From positions 496,001 to 560,000 of the forward strand of contig NZ_DASYGY010000004.1 in the NCBI RefSeq assembly GCF_035999195.1: a stretch of DNA of 64,000 bases, written 5' to 3'. Origin of the DNA: Pseudoxanthomonas sp. (lineage in GTDB: Bacteria; Pseudomonadota; Gammaproteobacteria; Xanthomonadales; Xanthomonadaceae). Of the stretch, positions 8,738 through 17,432 are shown piece after piece. Numbering within the stretch: the stretch's first letter is position 1; each line of letters starts with the position of its first letter. The notes beneath the pieces were generated by a model, which saw nothing but the letters and a program-made list of their open reading frames with translations, ran no database searches and was not told the origin of the DNA. Made by a program: the position numbers and the translations under genes.

Positions 8738-9829
8738 ATGACCAGCAAGATCAACGAGGCCGCCGAGAATGCGGCCCGGACTCCCGCTCCCAAGCGCCGC
8801 CGCGTCCCCGTGTGGCTGTGGGTGGCAGGCCCGCTCGCCGTGGCCGGCTTCTTCGGTTGGGAATACGTCGCCTCGCAGCGCGAGGTCAGCACCGACAACG
8901 CCTACATCAAGGCCGAGCGCATCCTGATCGCGCCGCAGGTCGGCGGCCGCGTGGTCGAAGTCGCTGTCCAGCAGAACCAGCCGGTGAAGAAGGGCGATCT
9001 GCTGTTCCGCATCGATGCCGATCCGCTGACGATCGCCGTCGCGCAGAACGAGGCGCTGGTGGCGCGCATGGCGAACAGCGCCAGCGCCAGCCGCGCCAAG
9101 GTGGTCGGTACCGGCACCTCCATCCAGGCGGCGCGCGAGACGCTGGCGTGGGCGCAGCGCGATTTCCAGCGCATGCAGCAGCTCGCCGGCCAGCAGCTGG
9201 TCTCGCGCAAGATGCTGGACGACGCGCGCCACGCGGTCGCCGAAGCGCGCACCGACCTGGCAGATGCCATCGCCACCCAGTCCGAAGCCACCGCCTCGCT
9301 GAGCGGCAGCCCGGGCACCCCGACGCAGGACCTGCCGGAATACCGCGCCGCCGCCGCAATGCTGGCGAAGGCCAGGCTCGACCTGGCGCACGCCGAAGTG
9401 CGCGCGCCGGTGGACGGCATCGTCGGCCTACACGACCTGCAAGTGGGCGAGTACATCAATGTCGGCCAGACGGCGATGCCGCTGGTGGCCACCTCGCCGA
9501 TCTGGGTGGAAGCCAACTTCAAGGAAACCGAGCTGGAGAAGATGAAGGTCGGCCAGCCCGCGACGATCGAAGTGGACAGCTATCCGGGCGTGACGTGGAA
9601 GGCGCACGTGGCGTCCATCGCGCCGGCCTCCGGCGCCGAGTTCAGCGTGCTGCCGCCGCAGAACGCCACCGGCAACTGGGTGAAGATCGTGCAGCGCATC
9701 CCCGTGCGCCTCGAGATCGACAGCGCTGCCGCCGATGCGCCGCAACTGCGCGCCGGCATGAGCGCCGACGTGCACGTCGAGCTGCGCGATGGCGGCAGCG
9801 CCTCCAGCCGCGCGACCGCCGCGCGCTGA
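8738..9829 (+). CDS. emrA: EmrA-like membrane fusion protein of a multidrug efflux pump
   Basis: 363 residues. A basic N-terminus is followed by one membrane anchor (VPVWLWVAGPLAVAGFFGW, about residues 24-42), then STDNAYIKAERILIAPQVGG, the typical start of the HlyD/EmrA lipoyl domain. A coiled-coil hairpin (about residues 95-200) and a second lipoyl half (LAHAEVRAPVDGIVGL) come next, then the beta-barrel (WVEANFKETELEKMKVGQPA). It should link the inner-membrane pump to an outer-membrane channel, whose gene is not here. It lies between the MarR and EmrB-like genes. The gap to the pump gene carries a palindromic element. Confidence 0.93.
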   Translation: MTSKINEAAENAARTPAPKRRRVPVWLWVAGPLAVAGFFGWEYVASQREVSTDNAYIKAERILIAPQVGGRVVEVAVQQNQPVKKGDLLFRIDADPLTIAVAQNEALVARMANSASASRAKVVGTGTSIQAARETLAWAQRDFQRMQQLAGQQLVSRKMLDDARHAVAEARTDLADAIATQSEATASLSGSPGTPTQDLPEYRAAAAMLAKARLDLAHAEVRAPVDGIVGLHDLQVGEYINVGQTAMPLVATSPIWVEANFKETELEKMKVGQPATIEVDSYPGVTWKAHVASIAPASGAEFSVLPPQNATGNWVKIVQRIPVRLEIDSAAADAPQLRAGMSADVHVELRDGGSASSRATAAR

Positions 9830-9842
9830 GGTTTCCTTTCCA

Positions 9843-9920
9843 TGTCATCCCGGGCGTGCGCGGACGCGGGCGAGGGCACTGTGGTGGGGCCCGGCCCCGC
9901 TGACGCCGCGCCCCGGGTGA
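9843..9920. repeat. imperfect inverted repeat between emrA and emrB
   Basis: GTCATCCCGGGCG at 9843-9855 pairs, with one mismatch, with CGCCCCGGGTGAC at 9908-9920 across a 52-base loop. It resembles the GTCATYCC-type palindromes of the 7.2 kb array and of the rib operon. Its place inside an operon could trim or stabilise the transcript between adaptor and pump. Confidence 0.6.
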
Positions 9921-9969
9921 CCTCTGGATCGACGCATGCCCTATGCGCCGATCCCTTCCGGACTTCCCC

Positions 9970-11517
9970 ATGAGCACGACCGCCGCACCCGCACAGGACG
10001 ACACCGGCAAGCGCACGCTGCTGGTCGGCTCGGTGATGCTGGCCACGCTGATGCAGGCGCTGGACACCACCATCGCCAACGTCGCGCTGCCCGACATGCA
10101 GGGCTCGCTGTCGGCCACCCAGGACCAGGTGTCGTGGGTGCTGACCAGCTACATCGTCGCGGCCGCGATCCTGACGCCGGTCACCGGCTGGCTGGCCGGG
10201 CGCCTCGGGCGCCGGCGCCTGCTGATCATCGCGGTCAGCGGCTTCACTGTCGCTTCGCTGCTGTGCGGCATCGCCACCGGCATCGGCGAGATGGTGCTGT
10301 TCCGCATCCTGCAGGGCGTGTTCGGTGCGTCGCTGGTGCCGATCTCGCAGTCGCTGCTGCTCGACGCGTTCCCGAAGGAGAAGCACGGTGCGGCGATGGC
10401 GATGTGGGGCATGGGCATCATGGTCGGGCCGATCCTGGGGCCGCCGCTGGGTGGCTTCCTGACCCAGAACTACAGCTGGCACTGGGTGTTCCTGATCAAC
10501 CTGCCTATCGGCATCCTCGCGCTGGTCGGCATCATGGCCAGCGTGAAGAAGGACGCGGTGCAGGAACGCAAGCTCGACGGCATCGGGCTGGGCCTGCTGG
10601 CGCTCGGTATCGGCGCGCTGCAGTTGTTCCTGGACCGTGGGCAGAGCGAGGACTGGTTCGGCAGTGTCGAGATCCAGATCGAAGCCGCGCTCGCTTTCCT
10701 CGCGCTGTACATGTACGGGCTGTGGTGGTGGCGCAAGCGCGAGCACGCGCTGCTCGATCTGGGCCTGCTCAAGAATGCCAACTTCGCCGTCGGCTGCGCG
10801 TTGATCTTCGTCGTCGGCATCGTGCTGTTCGCGACGCTGGCGCTGCTGCCGCCGTACCTGAGCACGCTGATGAACTACCCGGTGCTGACCATCGGCCTGG
10901 TGCTCGCGCCGCGCGGCGTCGGCACGATGTTCAGCATGATGGTCGTCGGCCGGCTGCTGGGGCGGATCGACGCGCGCTGGCCGATCCTGGTGGGCATGGC
11001 ACTGATGGCATTCTCGCTGCACGGTATGACCCAGTTCGGGCCGAATGCATCGATGGAATCCATCGTCTGGCTGGGCGTGGTGCAGGGCATGGGCCTGGGC
11101 CTGGTATTCGTGCCGATCTCCACGGTCGCCTACGCCACGCTGGAGCCGCACCAGCGCACCGAAGCCGCCGGCCTCTTCAGCCTGGTGCGCAACATCGGTT
11201 CGTCGGTCGGCATTTCGGTGGTGATGACCATGCTGTCGCGTGCGATGCAGGTAAACCATGCCGAGATCGGTGCGCGCATCCAGGCCTTCGGCGCGGAGAC
11301 GACGCTGCTGCCCGCCGCGATGGATCCGTCCACCGCCACTGGCCTGGCGCTTCTCAATGCCGAAGTGAACCGGCAGGCGGCGGCCATCGGCTACCTCAAC
11401 GACTTCAAGCTGATGATGCTGTTGACGCTGGTGTCGATGCCGCTGGTGCTGCTGATGCGCGGCGGCAAGGCGCCGTCCGGCGGCAATGCCGGTGCGGATG
11501 CCGCGGCGGCGCATTGA
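9970..11517 (+). CDS. emrB: EmrB-like drug:proton antiporter, DHA2 family
   Basis: 515 residues with about 14 hydrophobic helices, as expected for the DHA2 branch of the major facilitator superfamily. Motif A appears as GWLAGRLGRRRLL (loop 2-3), and the family N-terminus MLATLMQALDTTIANVALP is clear. The helix 5 antiporter motif region is GMGIMVGPILGPPLGG. It exports hydrophobic compounds together with EmrA. I chose the ATG at 9970 because the conserved part starts soon after; ATG codons at 9943 and 9936 are possible, and none has a strong ribosome-binding site. Confidence 0.93.
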   Translation: MSTTAAPAQDDTGKRTLLVGSVMLATLMQALDTTIANVALPDMQGSLSATQDQVSWVLTSYIVAAAILTPVTGWLAGRLGRRRLLIIAVSGFTVASLLCGIATGIGEMVLFRILQGVFGASLVPISQSLLLDAFPKEKHGAAMAMWGMGIMVGPILGPPLGGFLTQNYSWHWVFLINLPIGILALVGIMASVKKDAVQERKLDGIGLGLLALGIGALQLFLDRGQSEDWFGSVEIQIEAALAFLALYMYGLWWWRKREHALLDLGLLKNANFAVGCALIFVVGIVLFATLALLPPYLSTLMNYPVLTIGLVLAPRGVGTMFSMMVVGRLLGRIDARWPILVGMALMAFSLHGMTQFGPNASMESIVWLGVVQGMGLGLVFVPISTVAYATLEPHQRTEAAGLFSLVRNIGSSVGISVVMTMLSRAMQVNHAEIGARIQAFGAETTLLPAAMDPSTATGLALLNAEVNRQAAAIGYLNDFKLMMLLTLVSMPLVLLMRGGKAPSGGNAGADAAAAH

Positions 11518-11543
11518 GCTCCAGTACCCGAGGACATGCGCGC

Positions 11544-11930
11544 ATGAAGATCGAAGGTGTGCACCACGTCGCGATCATCGCGTCCGACTATGCGCGGTCG
11601 AAGCGCTTTTACACCGAGGTGCTGGGCCTGCGCATACTCGCCGAGCATTACCGCGCCGAACGCGATTCATGGAAGCTCGATCTCGCGCTGCCCGACGGCA
11701 CGCAGGTCGAGCTGTTCTCGTTCCCGTCGCCGCCACCGCGCGTCTCGCGGCCGGAAGCCTGCGGGCTACGCCACCTCGCACTGCGCGTCGCCGATCTGGA
11801 TGCCGCCGTCGCCCATTTGCGTGCGAGTGGCGTGGCAAGCGAGCCGATACGCGTGGACGAGTACACCGGCCGGCGCTTCACCTTCTTCGCCGATCCGGAC
11901 GATCTGCCGCTGGAGCTGTACGAGCCGTGA
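11544..11930 (+). CDS. YaeR-like VOC family protein (GloA2 type)
   Basis: 128 residues, one vicinal-oxygen-chelate domain. It matches the E. coli YaeR pattern closely as I recall it: HHVAIIASDYARSKRFYTEV, then RDSWKLDLAL, VELFSFPSPPPR, SRPEACGLRHLALRV and a C-terminal RFTFFADPDDLPLELYE. Metal ligands are expected at the His near residue 8, Glu near 55, the His in GLRHLAL and Glu near 126. YaeR proteins are glyoxalase-like and their substrate is not settled. It follows emrB by 26 bases and may be cotranscribed, but I see no functional link. Confidence 0.88.
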   Translation: MKIEGVHHVAIIASDYARSKRFYTEVLGLRILAEHYRAERDSWKLDLALPDGTQVELFSFPSPPPRVSRPEACGLRHLALRVADLDAAVAHLRASGVASEPIRVDEYTGRRFTFFADPDDLPLELYEP

Positions 11931-11939
11931 TCCGGCTTC

Positions 11940-12080
11940 TGTAGGAGCGACGTGAGTCGCGACCGGACACTTTCGGTGCACAAGCCTCTACGAGGAATCC
12001 ATGGAAGGGAGTCGCTTGTCGTCTTCTGCCGACTCCGTGGCAGACTGGATTCACGGTCGCGACTCACGTCGCTCCTACAG
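11940..12080. repeat. pair of REP-like elements in inverted orientation (26-bp arms)
   Basis: TGTAGGAGCGACGTGAGTCG begins the left element at 11940. Its 26-base sequence is exactly complementary to the element ending CGTCGCTCCTACA at 12079, with about 90 bases between. Each element contains its own GCGAC/GTCGC hairpin. The same family occurs at 22969, 51728 and 57729, and a variant at 35464. It separates the VOC gene from the DUF6265 gene and could act as a transcript-end structure. Confidence 0.9.
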
Positions 12081-12150
12081 AGGCAAGGGGATCGCGGGTT
12101 TGACTCGGGCCTGCTAACTTCGCGTACCGACAGCGAAGCGAGTCGAATCC

Positions 12151-12618
12151 ATGAAACACCTGGCGACGTTTTTCCTGTCCGTGCCAACGGCACTGATGGC
12201 CACCTCGGCCTCGGCCCACGATCTCGACTGGTTTACCGGTCACTGGTGCGGGCAGCAGGGCAAGACCTTCAGCGAGGAAACCTGGATGGCGCCGCGCGGC
12301 GGGCTGCTGGTCGGCATGCATCGCGATACGCGCGAGGGCAGGGCGACCGGCTTCGAGTTCATGCGCATCGCGCAGCAGGAAGGGCGCTGGGTATTCGTCG
12401 CGCAGCCAGGTGGCGGTGCGGCGACCGAGTTTCCCGCCGAACGCGTGGCGCAGGATCGCGTGGTGTTCGCCAACCCGGCGCACGACTTCCCGAAGCGCGT
12501 GATCTATTCGCGACCGGACGCCGACACGCTGCACGCGCGTGTCGACGATGGCCGCGACGACGGCAAGGCGCTGGAGTGGACGTGGCGACGCGATTGCGTG
12601 GCGCCACCGTCGTCCTGA
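12151..12618 (+). CDS. DUF6265 family exported protein
   Basis: 155 residues with a signal peptide (MKHLATFFLSVPTALMATSASA, cut before HDLDWFTG). The mature part has the DUF6265 look: LDWFTGHWCGQQ, an EETWMAPRGG turn, ATGFEFMRI and FANPAHDFPKRVIYSR. These are lipocalin-like small beta-barrels of unknown function. It ends seven bases before the cysK stop on the opposite strand, so the two genes converge. No good ribosome-binding site is visible. I assign no specific role. Confidence 0.8.
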   Translation: MKHLATFFLSVPTALMATSASAHDLDWFTGHWCGQQGKTFSEETWMAPRGGLLVGMHRDTREGRATGFEFMRIAQQEGRWVFVAQPGGGAATEFPAERVAQDRVVFANPAHDFPKRVIYSRPDADTLHARVDDGRDDGKALEWTWRRDCVAPPSS

Positions 12619-12624
12619 CCTCGA

Positions 12625-13599
12625 TTACGGCAGCGCGGCGTCGCCCAGCGACGACAGCCACTCGTCGTCGGAGCCTTCGTTGACCCCCTCGAACAGCGGC
12701 GTGGAGAAGTAGCGCTCGCCGGTATCCGGCAGCATCGCCAGCAGCACGTCGCCGGGCTTGGCCTTCTGCGCGACCTGCAGCGCCGCCGCCACGGTGGCGC
12801 CGCCGGAAATGCCGACGAAGATGCCTTCCTCGGCCGCCAGGCGGCGCGCGGTGGCGATGGACTCCACGTCGGTCACCGGCAGGATCTCGTCGGCGATCTC
12901 GCGGTTCAGCACGTCGGGCACGAAGTCCGGTGTCCAGCCCTGGATCTTGTGCGGCTGCCATTCCTTGCCCTGCAGCAGCGAGGCGCCGGCCGGTTCGGAG
13001 GCGGTGATGCGCACGTCCGGGCGCGCGACCTTCAGCACCTCGCCCACGCCGGTCAGCGTGCCGCCGGTGCCCCAGCCGGTGACGAAGTGGTCGAGCCGAC
13101 GACCGGCGAAATCGCGCAGGATCTCCGCCGCCGTGGTCTGCCGGTGGTAGGCGGGATTGGCGGGGTTGGCGAACTGGCGGGCGAGGAACCAGCCGTGCTG
13201 CTTCGCCAGTTCCTCGGCGCGCCGCACCATGCCGCTGCCGCGCTCGGCGGCCGGCGTCAGGATCACCTTGGCGCCGTACGCGCGCATCAGCTTGCGGCGC
13301 TCGATGGAGAAGGTCTCCACCATCGTGGCGACGAACTTGTAGCCGCGCGCGGCGGCCACCATGGCCAGTGCCACGCCGGTGTTGCCGGAGGTGGCTTCGA
13401 TGATGGTGTCGCCGGGCTTCAGCAGGCCCTTGGCCTCGGCGTCGAGGACGATGGCCAGCGCCAAGCGGTCCTTCACCGAACCGCCGGGATTGAACGATTC
13501 CACTTTCGCATAGAGCGTGACGTGCTCCGGCGCGATGTGGTGCAGTTTGACGACCGGCGTGTGGCCGATGGTGTCCAGGATGCTGTCGTAGAGGGCCAT
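12625..13599 (-). CDS. cysK: cysteine synthase A (O-acetylserine sulfhydrylase)
   Basis: 324 residues. It joins O-acetylserine and sulfide to cysteine with pyridoxal phosphate. The cofactor lysine is Lys43 in NPGGSVKDR, the substrate loop TSGNTG is at residues 70-75, and the phosphate-binding loop appears as GTGGTLTG. GISGGATVAAAL near the C-terminus closes the fold. The ATG at 13599 follows a clear AAGGA ribosome-binding site; the longer frame upstream has no family likeness. It lies 25 bases downstream of cysG on the same strand and both are probably controlled by CysB, encoded divergently next door. Confidence 0.95.
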   Translation of the reverse strand: MALYDSILDTIGHTPVVKLHHIAPEHVTLYAKVESFNPGGSVKDRLALAIVLDAEAKGLLKPGDTIIEATSGNTGVALAMVAAARGYKFVATMVETFSIERRKLMRAYGAKVILTPAAERGSGMVRRAEELAKQHGWFLARQFANPANPAYHRQTTAAEILRDFAGRRLDHFVTGWGTGGTLTGVGEVLKVARPDVRITASEPAGASLLQGKEWQPHKIQGWTPDFVPDVLNREIADEILPVTDVESIATARRLAAEEGIFVGISGGATVAAALQVAQKAKPGDVLLAMLPDTGERYFSTPLFEGVNEGSDDEWLSSLGDAALP

Positions 13600-13624
13600 G
13601 GAATGTCCTTGGAGAAACGAGAGG

Positions 13625-15073
13625 TCAGGCAGCCTGCAGTGTGGGCGCGGGCAGGTTGCGGGAATGTGTGGGAGCACCGACGGGCGGCGCGCCGAACCAG
13701 TGCAGCGTGTCGGCCAATGCGGCGACCTCGCCCAGGATCAGCAGCGCGGGCGAGCGTACCTGGTGGAAACGCGCGGTTTCCGGCAGATCGGCCAAGGTTC
13801 CGTTCAGCACGCGCTGATCGCGGCGCGACCCGTTCTCGATCAGCGCGAACGGCGTTGACGGGGCTCGGCCATGCTGGACCAGCCGCTCGCGCAAGCCTTC
13901 CAATCCGGCCACGCCCATATAGACGGCCAGCGTCTGCCGCTCCTGCGCCAGCGCCTGCCAGTCGAGGGTGTCGAAGGAGTCCTTGCAGTGCGCGGTCACC
14001 AGCTTTACCGACTGCGCATGGTCGCGATGGGTGAGCGGAATGCCGGCGTAGGCCGCACAGGCCACGGCCGCGGTGATGCCGGGGACGACTTCGTACGGGA
14101 TGCCGTGGGCGCGCAGGAACTCCAGCTCTTCGCCGCCGCGTCCGAACACGAACGGGTCGCCGCCCTTCAGCCGCACGACGCGATGGCCGGCGCGGGCGTG
14201 TTCCAGCATCAGCGCATGGATGTCGTCCTGGCGCATGCTGTGGCCGCTGGCCGACTTGCCGACTTCGATATAGGTCGCATCGCGGCGGCCGAGCCGCAGC
14301 ACGTCCTCGCTGACCAGGCGGTCGTGCAGGATCACATCGGCTTCGTTCATCGCCCGCAGCGCGTTGAGCGTCAGCAGGCCGGCATCGCCCGGACCGGCGC
14401 CGACCACGGCGACCGAGCCGCTGCGCCCGAGGTTCGCGTGCTCGTCCAGCATCGCATGGAAATGCTGCTCGGCCTGCGCATGCAGCTGCTGCCGGAACAG
14501 GCGCGGCAGCGGGCCGGCCAGCAGTTTCTCGAAGAACCGGCGCCGGTCCGAGGTCTGCGGAAAGCGCTGGCGGATGCGCTGGCGCTGGCGGGTGAACAGC
14601 TCGGCCAGCGAGGTCCAGGAATCGTCCAGCAGGGTCTCCAGCTGGCGGCGCAGATGGCGCGCCAGCATCGGCGCGCCGCCGCCGCTGGAGATGGCGACCT
14701 GCAGCGGGCCGCGCTCGACGATGGCGGGCACCTGGAAGGTGGACAGTTCTGCATCGTCCACCACATTGGCGAACAGGTGGCGCGCCTCGGCGGCGGCGGC
14801 GACGGCGCGGTTGACGACCGTGTCGTCGGTGGCGGCGACCACCAGCCAGGCGTCGGACAGCCAGTGGGCGTCGAAGCGGCCTTCGATCCAGTCGATGCGG
14901 CCCTGAGCCTGCCACGCTTGCAGGCGCGGGGTCAGACCGGGCGCACCGACGCGCGGGCGGGCGCCGGCGTGCAGCAGCGCTTCCGTCTTGCGCTCGGCCA
15001 CCGGGCCGCCGCCGACCACCAGGACCCGGCGGCCTTGCAGATCGGCGAACAGGGGAAACAACGGAGCGCTCAC
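13625..15073 (-). CDS. cysG: siroheme synthase, multifunctional
   Basis: 482 residues, two fused enzymes. The N-terminal part (about 1-205) is the precorrin-2 dehydrogenase/ferrochelatase: VLVVGGGPVAERKTEALL is the NAD site, followed by AATDD and ISSGGGAPMLARHLR. The C-terminal part (about 215-460) is uroporphyrinogen-III methyltransferase: VGAGPGDAGLLT, HDRLVS, RLKGGDPFVFGRGGEE, PGITAA and PLTHRDHA. It supplies siroheme for the sulfite reductase encoded at 21.3 kb. Translation starts at GTG 15073. cysK follows in the same direction and cysB is divergent. Confidence 0.95.
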   Translation of the reverse strand: MSAPLFPLFADLQGRRVLVVGGGPVAERKTEALLHAGARPRVGAPGLTPRLQAWQAQGRIDWIEGRFDAHWLSDAWLVVAATDDTVVNRAVAAAAEARHLFANVVDDAELSTFQVPAIVERGPLQVAISSGGGAPMLARHLRRQLETLLDDSWTSLAELFTRQRQRIRQRFPQTSDRRRFFEKLLAGPLPRLFRQQLHAQAEQHFHAMLDEHANLGRSGSVAVVGAGPGDAGLLTLNALRAMNEADVILHDRLVSEDVLRLGRRDATYIEVGKSASGHSMRQDDIHALMLEHARAGHRVVRLKGGDPFVFGRGGEELEFLRAHGIPYEVVPGITAAVACAAYAGIPLTHRDHAQSVKLVTAHCKDSFDTLDWQALAQERQTLAVYMGVAGLEGLRERLVQHGRAPSTPFALIENGSRRDQRVLNGTLADLPETARFHQVRSPALLILGEVAALADTLHWFGAPPVGAPTHSRNLPAPTLQAA

Positions 15074-15140
15074 GGGCGTCGGGAATGTCGGCGGGGCTGC
15101 TGACCGTACTGCCCGCTCATGGTGGTCGGAAATGACATCC

Positions 15141-15178
15141 CGCCACCGCCATATGCCTTGCAGTTATAAGTGGCGGCG
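15141..15178. promoter_or_regulatory. candidate control region between cysG and cysB
   Basis: The 172-base gap between the divergent cysG and cysB genes must hold both promoters. It contains a 7-base inverted repeat (CCGCCAC at 15141-15147, GTGGCGG at 15172-15178) around an AT-rich core with CTTGCAGTTATAAG. The ATAAG part is also present, reversed, as CTTAT in the cysJ-cysD gap. LysR regulators usually bind such dyads next to their own gene, so CysB autoregulation is plausible. I could not place a -35/-10 pair with confidence. Confidence 0.35.
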
Positions 15179-15245
15179 GCTACGTTCCCGACAAATCCTC
15201 TACAGTCCAAGGCCCCTCCCGGTGGGCCGCCGCGCCCCCACGCCG

Positions 15246-16229
15246 ATGACGCTGACCCAACTCCGCTACCTGGTGGCCATCGCCGACGCCGACCTCAACA
15301 TCACGCTGGCGGCGGCGCGTGTGCATGCCACTCAGCCCGGACTGTCCAAGCAGCTGAAGCAGTTGGAGGACGAACTGGGCTTCCTGCTGTTCGTGCGCAA
15401 GGGCCGCAGCCTGGAAGCGGTGACGCCGGCCGGCCATGAAGTGATCGACCGCGCCCGGCTGGTGCTGGCCGAGGCCAACAACATCCGCACCTACGCCGCC
15501 AACCAGCGGCGCGAGAGCCAGGGCCAGCTGGTGCTGGTGACCACGCATACGCAGGCGCGCTTCGTGCTGCCGCCGGCCATCGCACAGATCAAGCGCGACT
15601 TCCCGCAGGTCAGCGTGCACCTGCAGCAGGCGCCGGAAAGCCAGGCGCTGGACCTGCTGACCCAGGGCGATGCCGACATGGCGGTGGTCAGTACCGCCGG
15701 CGACCCGCCGCAGGCCGGCATCGCCGTGCCGCTGTACCGCTGGCGGCGCCTGGTGCTGGTACCGCGTGCCCATGCGCTGGAACAGCTCGGTCGCGTGCCC
15801 ACGATGGCCGACCTGGCCGACCAGCCGCTGATCAGCTACGAATCGTCGACGCGGCCGGGTTCGTCGTTGCAGCGCGCCTTCGCCAAGGTGGGACTGGAAC
15901 CGAACATCGCCCTGACCGCGCTCGATGCGGATCTCATCAAGACCTATGTCCGCGCCGGCCTCGGCGTGGGGCTGCTGGCCGAGATGGCGGTGAATGCGGC
16001 CGACACCGACCTGCGCGCGTGGCCGGCGCCGCCGGAGGTGAAGGAATGCATCGCGTGGGCGGTGCTGCCGCGCGAGCGGGTGCTGCGCGACTACGCGCTG
16101 GACCTGGTGCGCACGTTGGCGCCGCAGATCGACCGCCGCGACCTGCGCCGGGTGATCGACGGCAACCAGGATCCGGACTGGCCGGAGCCGCCGACCTGGC
16201 AGTCGCTGACGCAGACCATCACCAGCTGA
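15246..16229 (+). CDS. cysB: CysB-type LysR regulator of sulfur assimilation
   Basis: 327 residues (E. coli CysB has 324). The helix-turn-helix is at about residues 1-60 (MTLTQLRYLVAIADADLNIT, ATQPGLSKQLKQLEDELG, FVRKGRSLEAVTPAG). The effector domain has the CysB pattern TTHTQARFVLPPAI, where the threonines bind sulfate or acetylserine, and STAGDP. The linker RRESQGQLVL is also typical. It is divergent from cysG-cysK and near cysHIJ and cysDNC, the expected targets, which it would activate under sulfur limitation. The ATG at 15246 gives the standard N-terminus. Confidence 0.93.
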   Translation: MTLTQLRYLVAIADADLNITLAAARVHATQPGLSKQLKQLEDELGFLLFVRKGRSLEAVTPAGHEVIDRARLVLAEANNIRTYAANQRRESQGQLVLVTTHTQARFVLPPAIAQIKRDFPQVSVHLQQAPESQALDLLTQGDADMAVVSTAGDPPQAGIAVPLYRWRRLVLVPRAHALEQLGRVPTMADLADQPLISYESSTRPGSSLQRAFAKVGLEPNIALTALDADLIKTYVRAGLGVGLLAEMAVNAADTDLRAWPAPPEVKECIAWAVLPRERVLRDYALDLVRTLAPQIDRRDLRRVIDGNQDPDWPEPPTWQSLTQTITS

Positions 16230-16304
16230 GGTCACCCGTCGGCGTGATTGACGCGATGTGCCCATGCGGGCGACGCTGACGGCACCCCCTCCGTCCCGTC
16301 TCCC

Positions 16305-16649
16305 ATGAACCGCATTTCCCGCATGGTTGCCCGCATGTATGCCCCGGCCGTGGTCATCGCGGTAGGGGGCTTCGCCACGGCGGAAGTGGTGACGCGGACC
16401 GAACGCGCCTTCGGCGACATCACCCCGCAACGGTTGGCCTCGCTGTCATTCCTGCTGGCGATCCTGCTGGGGACGGCGTGGGCGCTGCATTCCAGCTGGC
16501 GCCTCTACCGCTGGGCGCGCGGCCGCGAACTGCGCTGCGCCTGCGGCGGCATGATGTCGCGCATCCGCTACAACCGGCAGCGGCAGAAGTACCGCAAGTG
16601 CCTGGCCTGCGGCAGCAAGAGTCTGGAAGGCGCGCATTGCGGTAGTTGA
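16305..16649 (+). CDS. small membrane protein with a C-terminal zinc-ribbon-like motif
   Basis: 114 residues, not recognised. Two hydrophobic helices (AVVIAVGGFATAEVV near residues 13-27 and SLSFLLAILLGTAWALHS near 46-63) are followed by a basic cytoplasmic tail. The tail has four cysteines in a CAC ... CLAC layout (RCACGG, then KCLACGS about 20 residues later) and a last Cys near the end. This spacing suggests a small zinc ribbon. I chose the ATG at 16305; an in-frame start at 16248 is possible. It lies 75 bases after cysB on the same strand with no known link to sulfur metabolism. Confidence 0.65.
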   Translation: MNRISRMVARMYAPAVVIAVGGFATAEVVTRTERAFGDITPQRLASLSFLLAILLGTAWALHSSWRLYRWARGRELRCACGGMMSRIRYNRQRQKYRKCLACGSKSLEGAHCGS

Positions 16650-16740
16650 ACCCGGCCAAGATGACGACGTGGGGTGTCCGGAGATTCCACCTACGGGCGA
16701 ATAATCGTCAGTCGGTCCGCAACGAAAGGAATCCGGTCGC

Positions 16741-17427
16741 GTGAAGCAGATCTTGTTCGTACGCCACGCCGAAAGCGTGTCGAACGCGGGTGGGGTCACC
16801 CAGCCGCATGCGGACATCCCGCTTTCCATGCACGGCTGGCGACAGGCGCAGGTGCTTGCAGGCGTGCTGCCCGCGTCGCCGAGTCGGATCTACTGTTCTC
16901 CCTTTCTGCGTGCGGTCAGCACCGCCGAACCCTACAGCCGTCGAACCGGCGTTGCATTGACGTACCTGGACGAACTGCAGGAATTCTCGGCGATCGATCC
17001 CGAGTTGCTGCAGGGCATGACGGGCGCGCAACGACGTCCAGTCGCGGACGCTTACTGGGCCGAGGCCGATCCGGCCAAGCGCATGGGCGAGAGAGCCGAA
17101 ACATTCGCGGAGTTCCATCAGCGCGTGCTGCTCGGCATCGAGAGATTGCGAACGCTCGAGGACGGCAGCGTCGTCTTCGGTCACGGCATCTGGCTTGGGC
17201 TCGCGTATTGGATGGCGGAGAACGCGATGGCTTCCCGCGCCGACCAGATGCGCGCTTTCCGTGCGTACCAGTCGAACCTACCCTTGCCGAACGGCGGCTG
17301 CCATACGATGCGATTCGATCAGCGGGCCGCGCCGAGCATCCGCTTCGAGGCGGACTTGCATCGCAAGGTCTGCGAGGCGCTGTCGTCAGAGGCGTCCACG
17401 GTGAGGGAAGTCCGGTCGCCGGCCTGA
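16741..17427 (+). CDS. histidine phosphatase superfamily protein
   Basis: 228 residues from a GTG preceded by AAAGGAAT. The phosphate pocket is RHAESVSN at residues 8-15 (catalytic His9, Arg8), with the second Arg in YCSPFLRAVSTAEPY. The acidic residue region is EFSAIDPE and the second His lies in VVFGHGIWLGL. This is the phosphoglycerate mutase-like fold used by many small-molecule and protein phosphatases. The substrate cannot be told. It is followed after 5 bases by a small gene on the same strand, probably cotranscribed. The local DNA looks less GC-rich than its neighbours. Confidence 0.85.
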   Translation: MKQILFVRHAESVSNAGGVTQPHADIPLSMHGWRQAQVLAGVLPASPSRIYCSPFLRAVSTAEPYSRRTGVALTYLDELQEFSAIDPELLQGMTGAQRRPVADAYWAEADPAKRMGERAETFAEFHQRVLLGIERLRTLEDGSVVFGHGIWLGLAYWMAENAMASRADQMRAFRAYQSNLPLPNGGCHTMRFDQRAAPSIRFEADLHRKVCEALSSEASTVREVRSPA

Positions 17428-17432
17428 AAGAA

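Noticed and set aside
12054..12080. Attachment site or insertion-sequence ends at the inverted 26-base repeats
   Set aside because: No transposase or integrase lies between the arms, and the same element recurs at several other gaps, as REP elements do.
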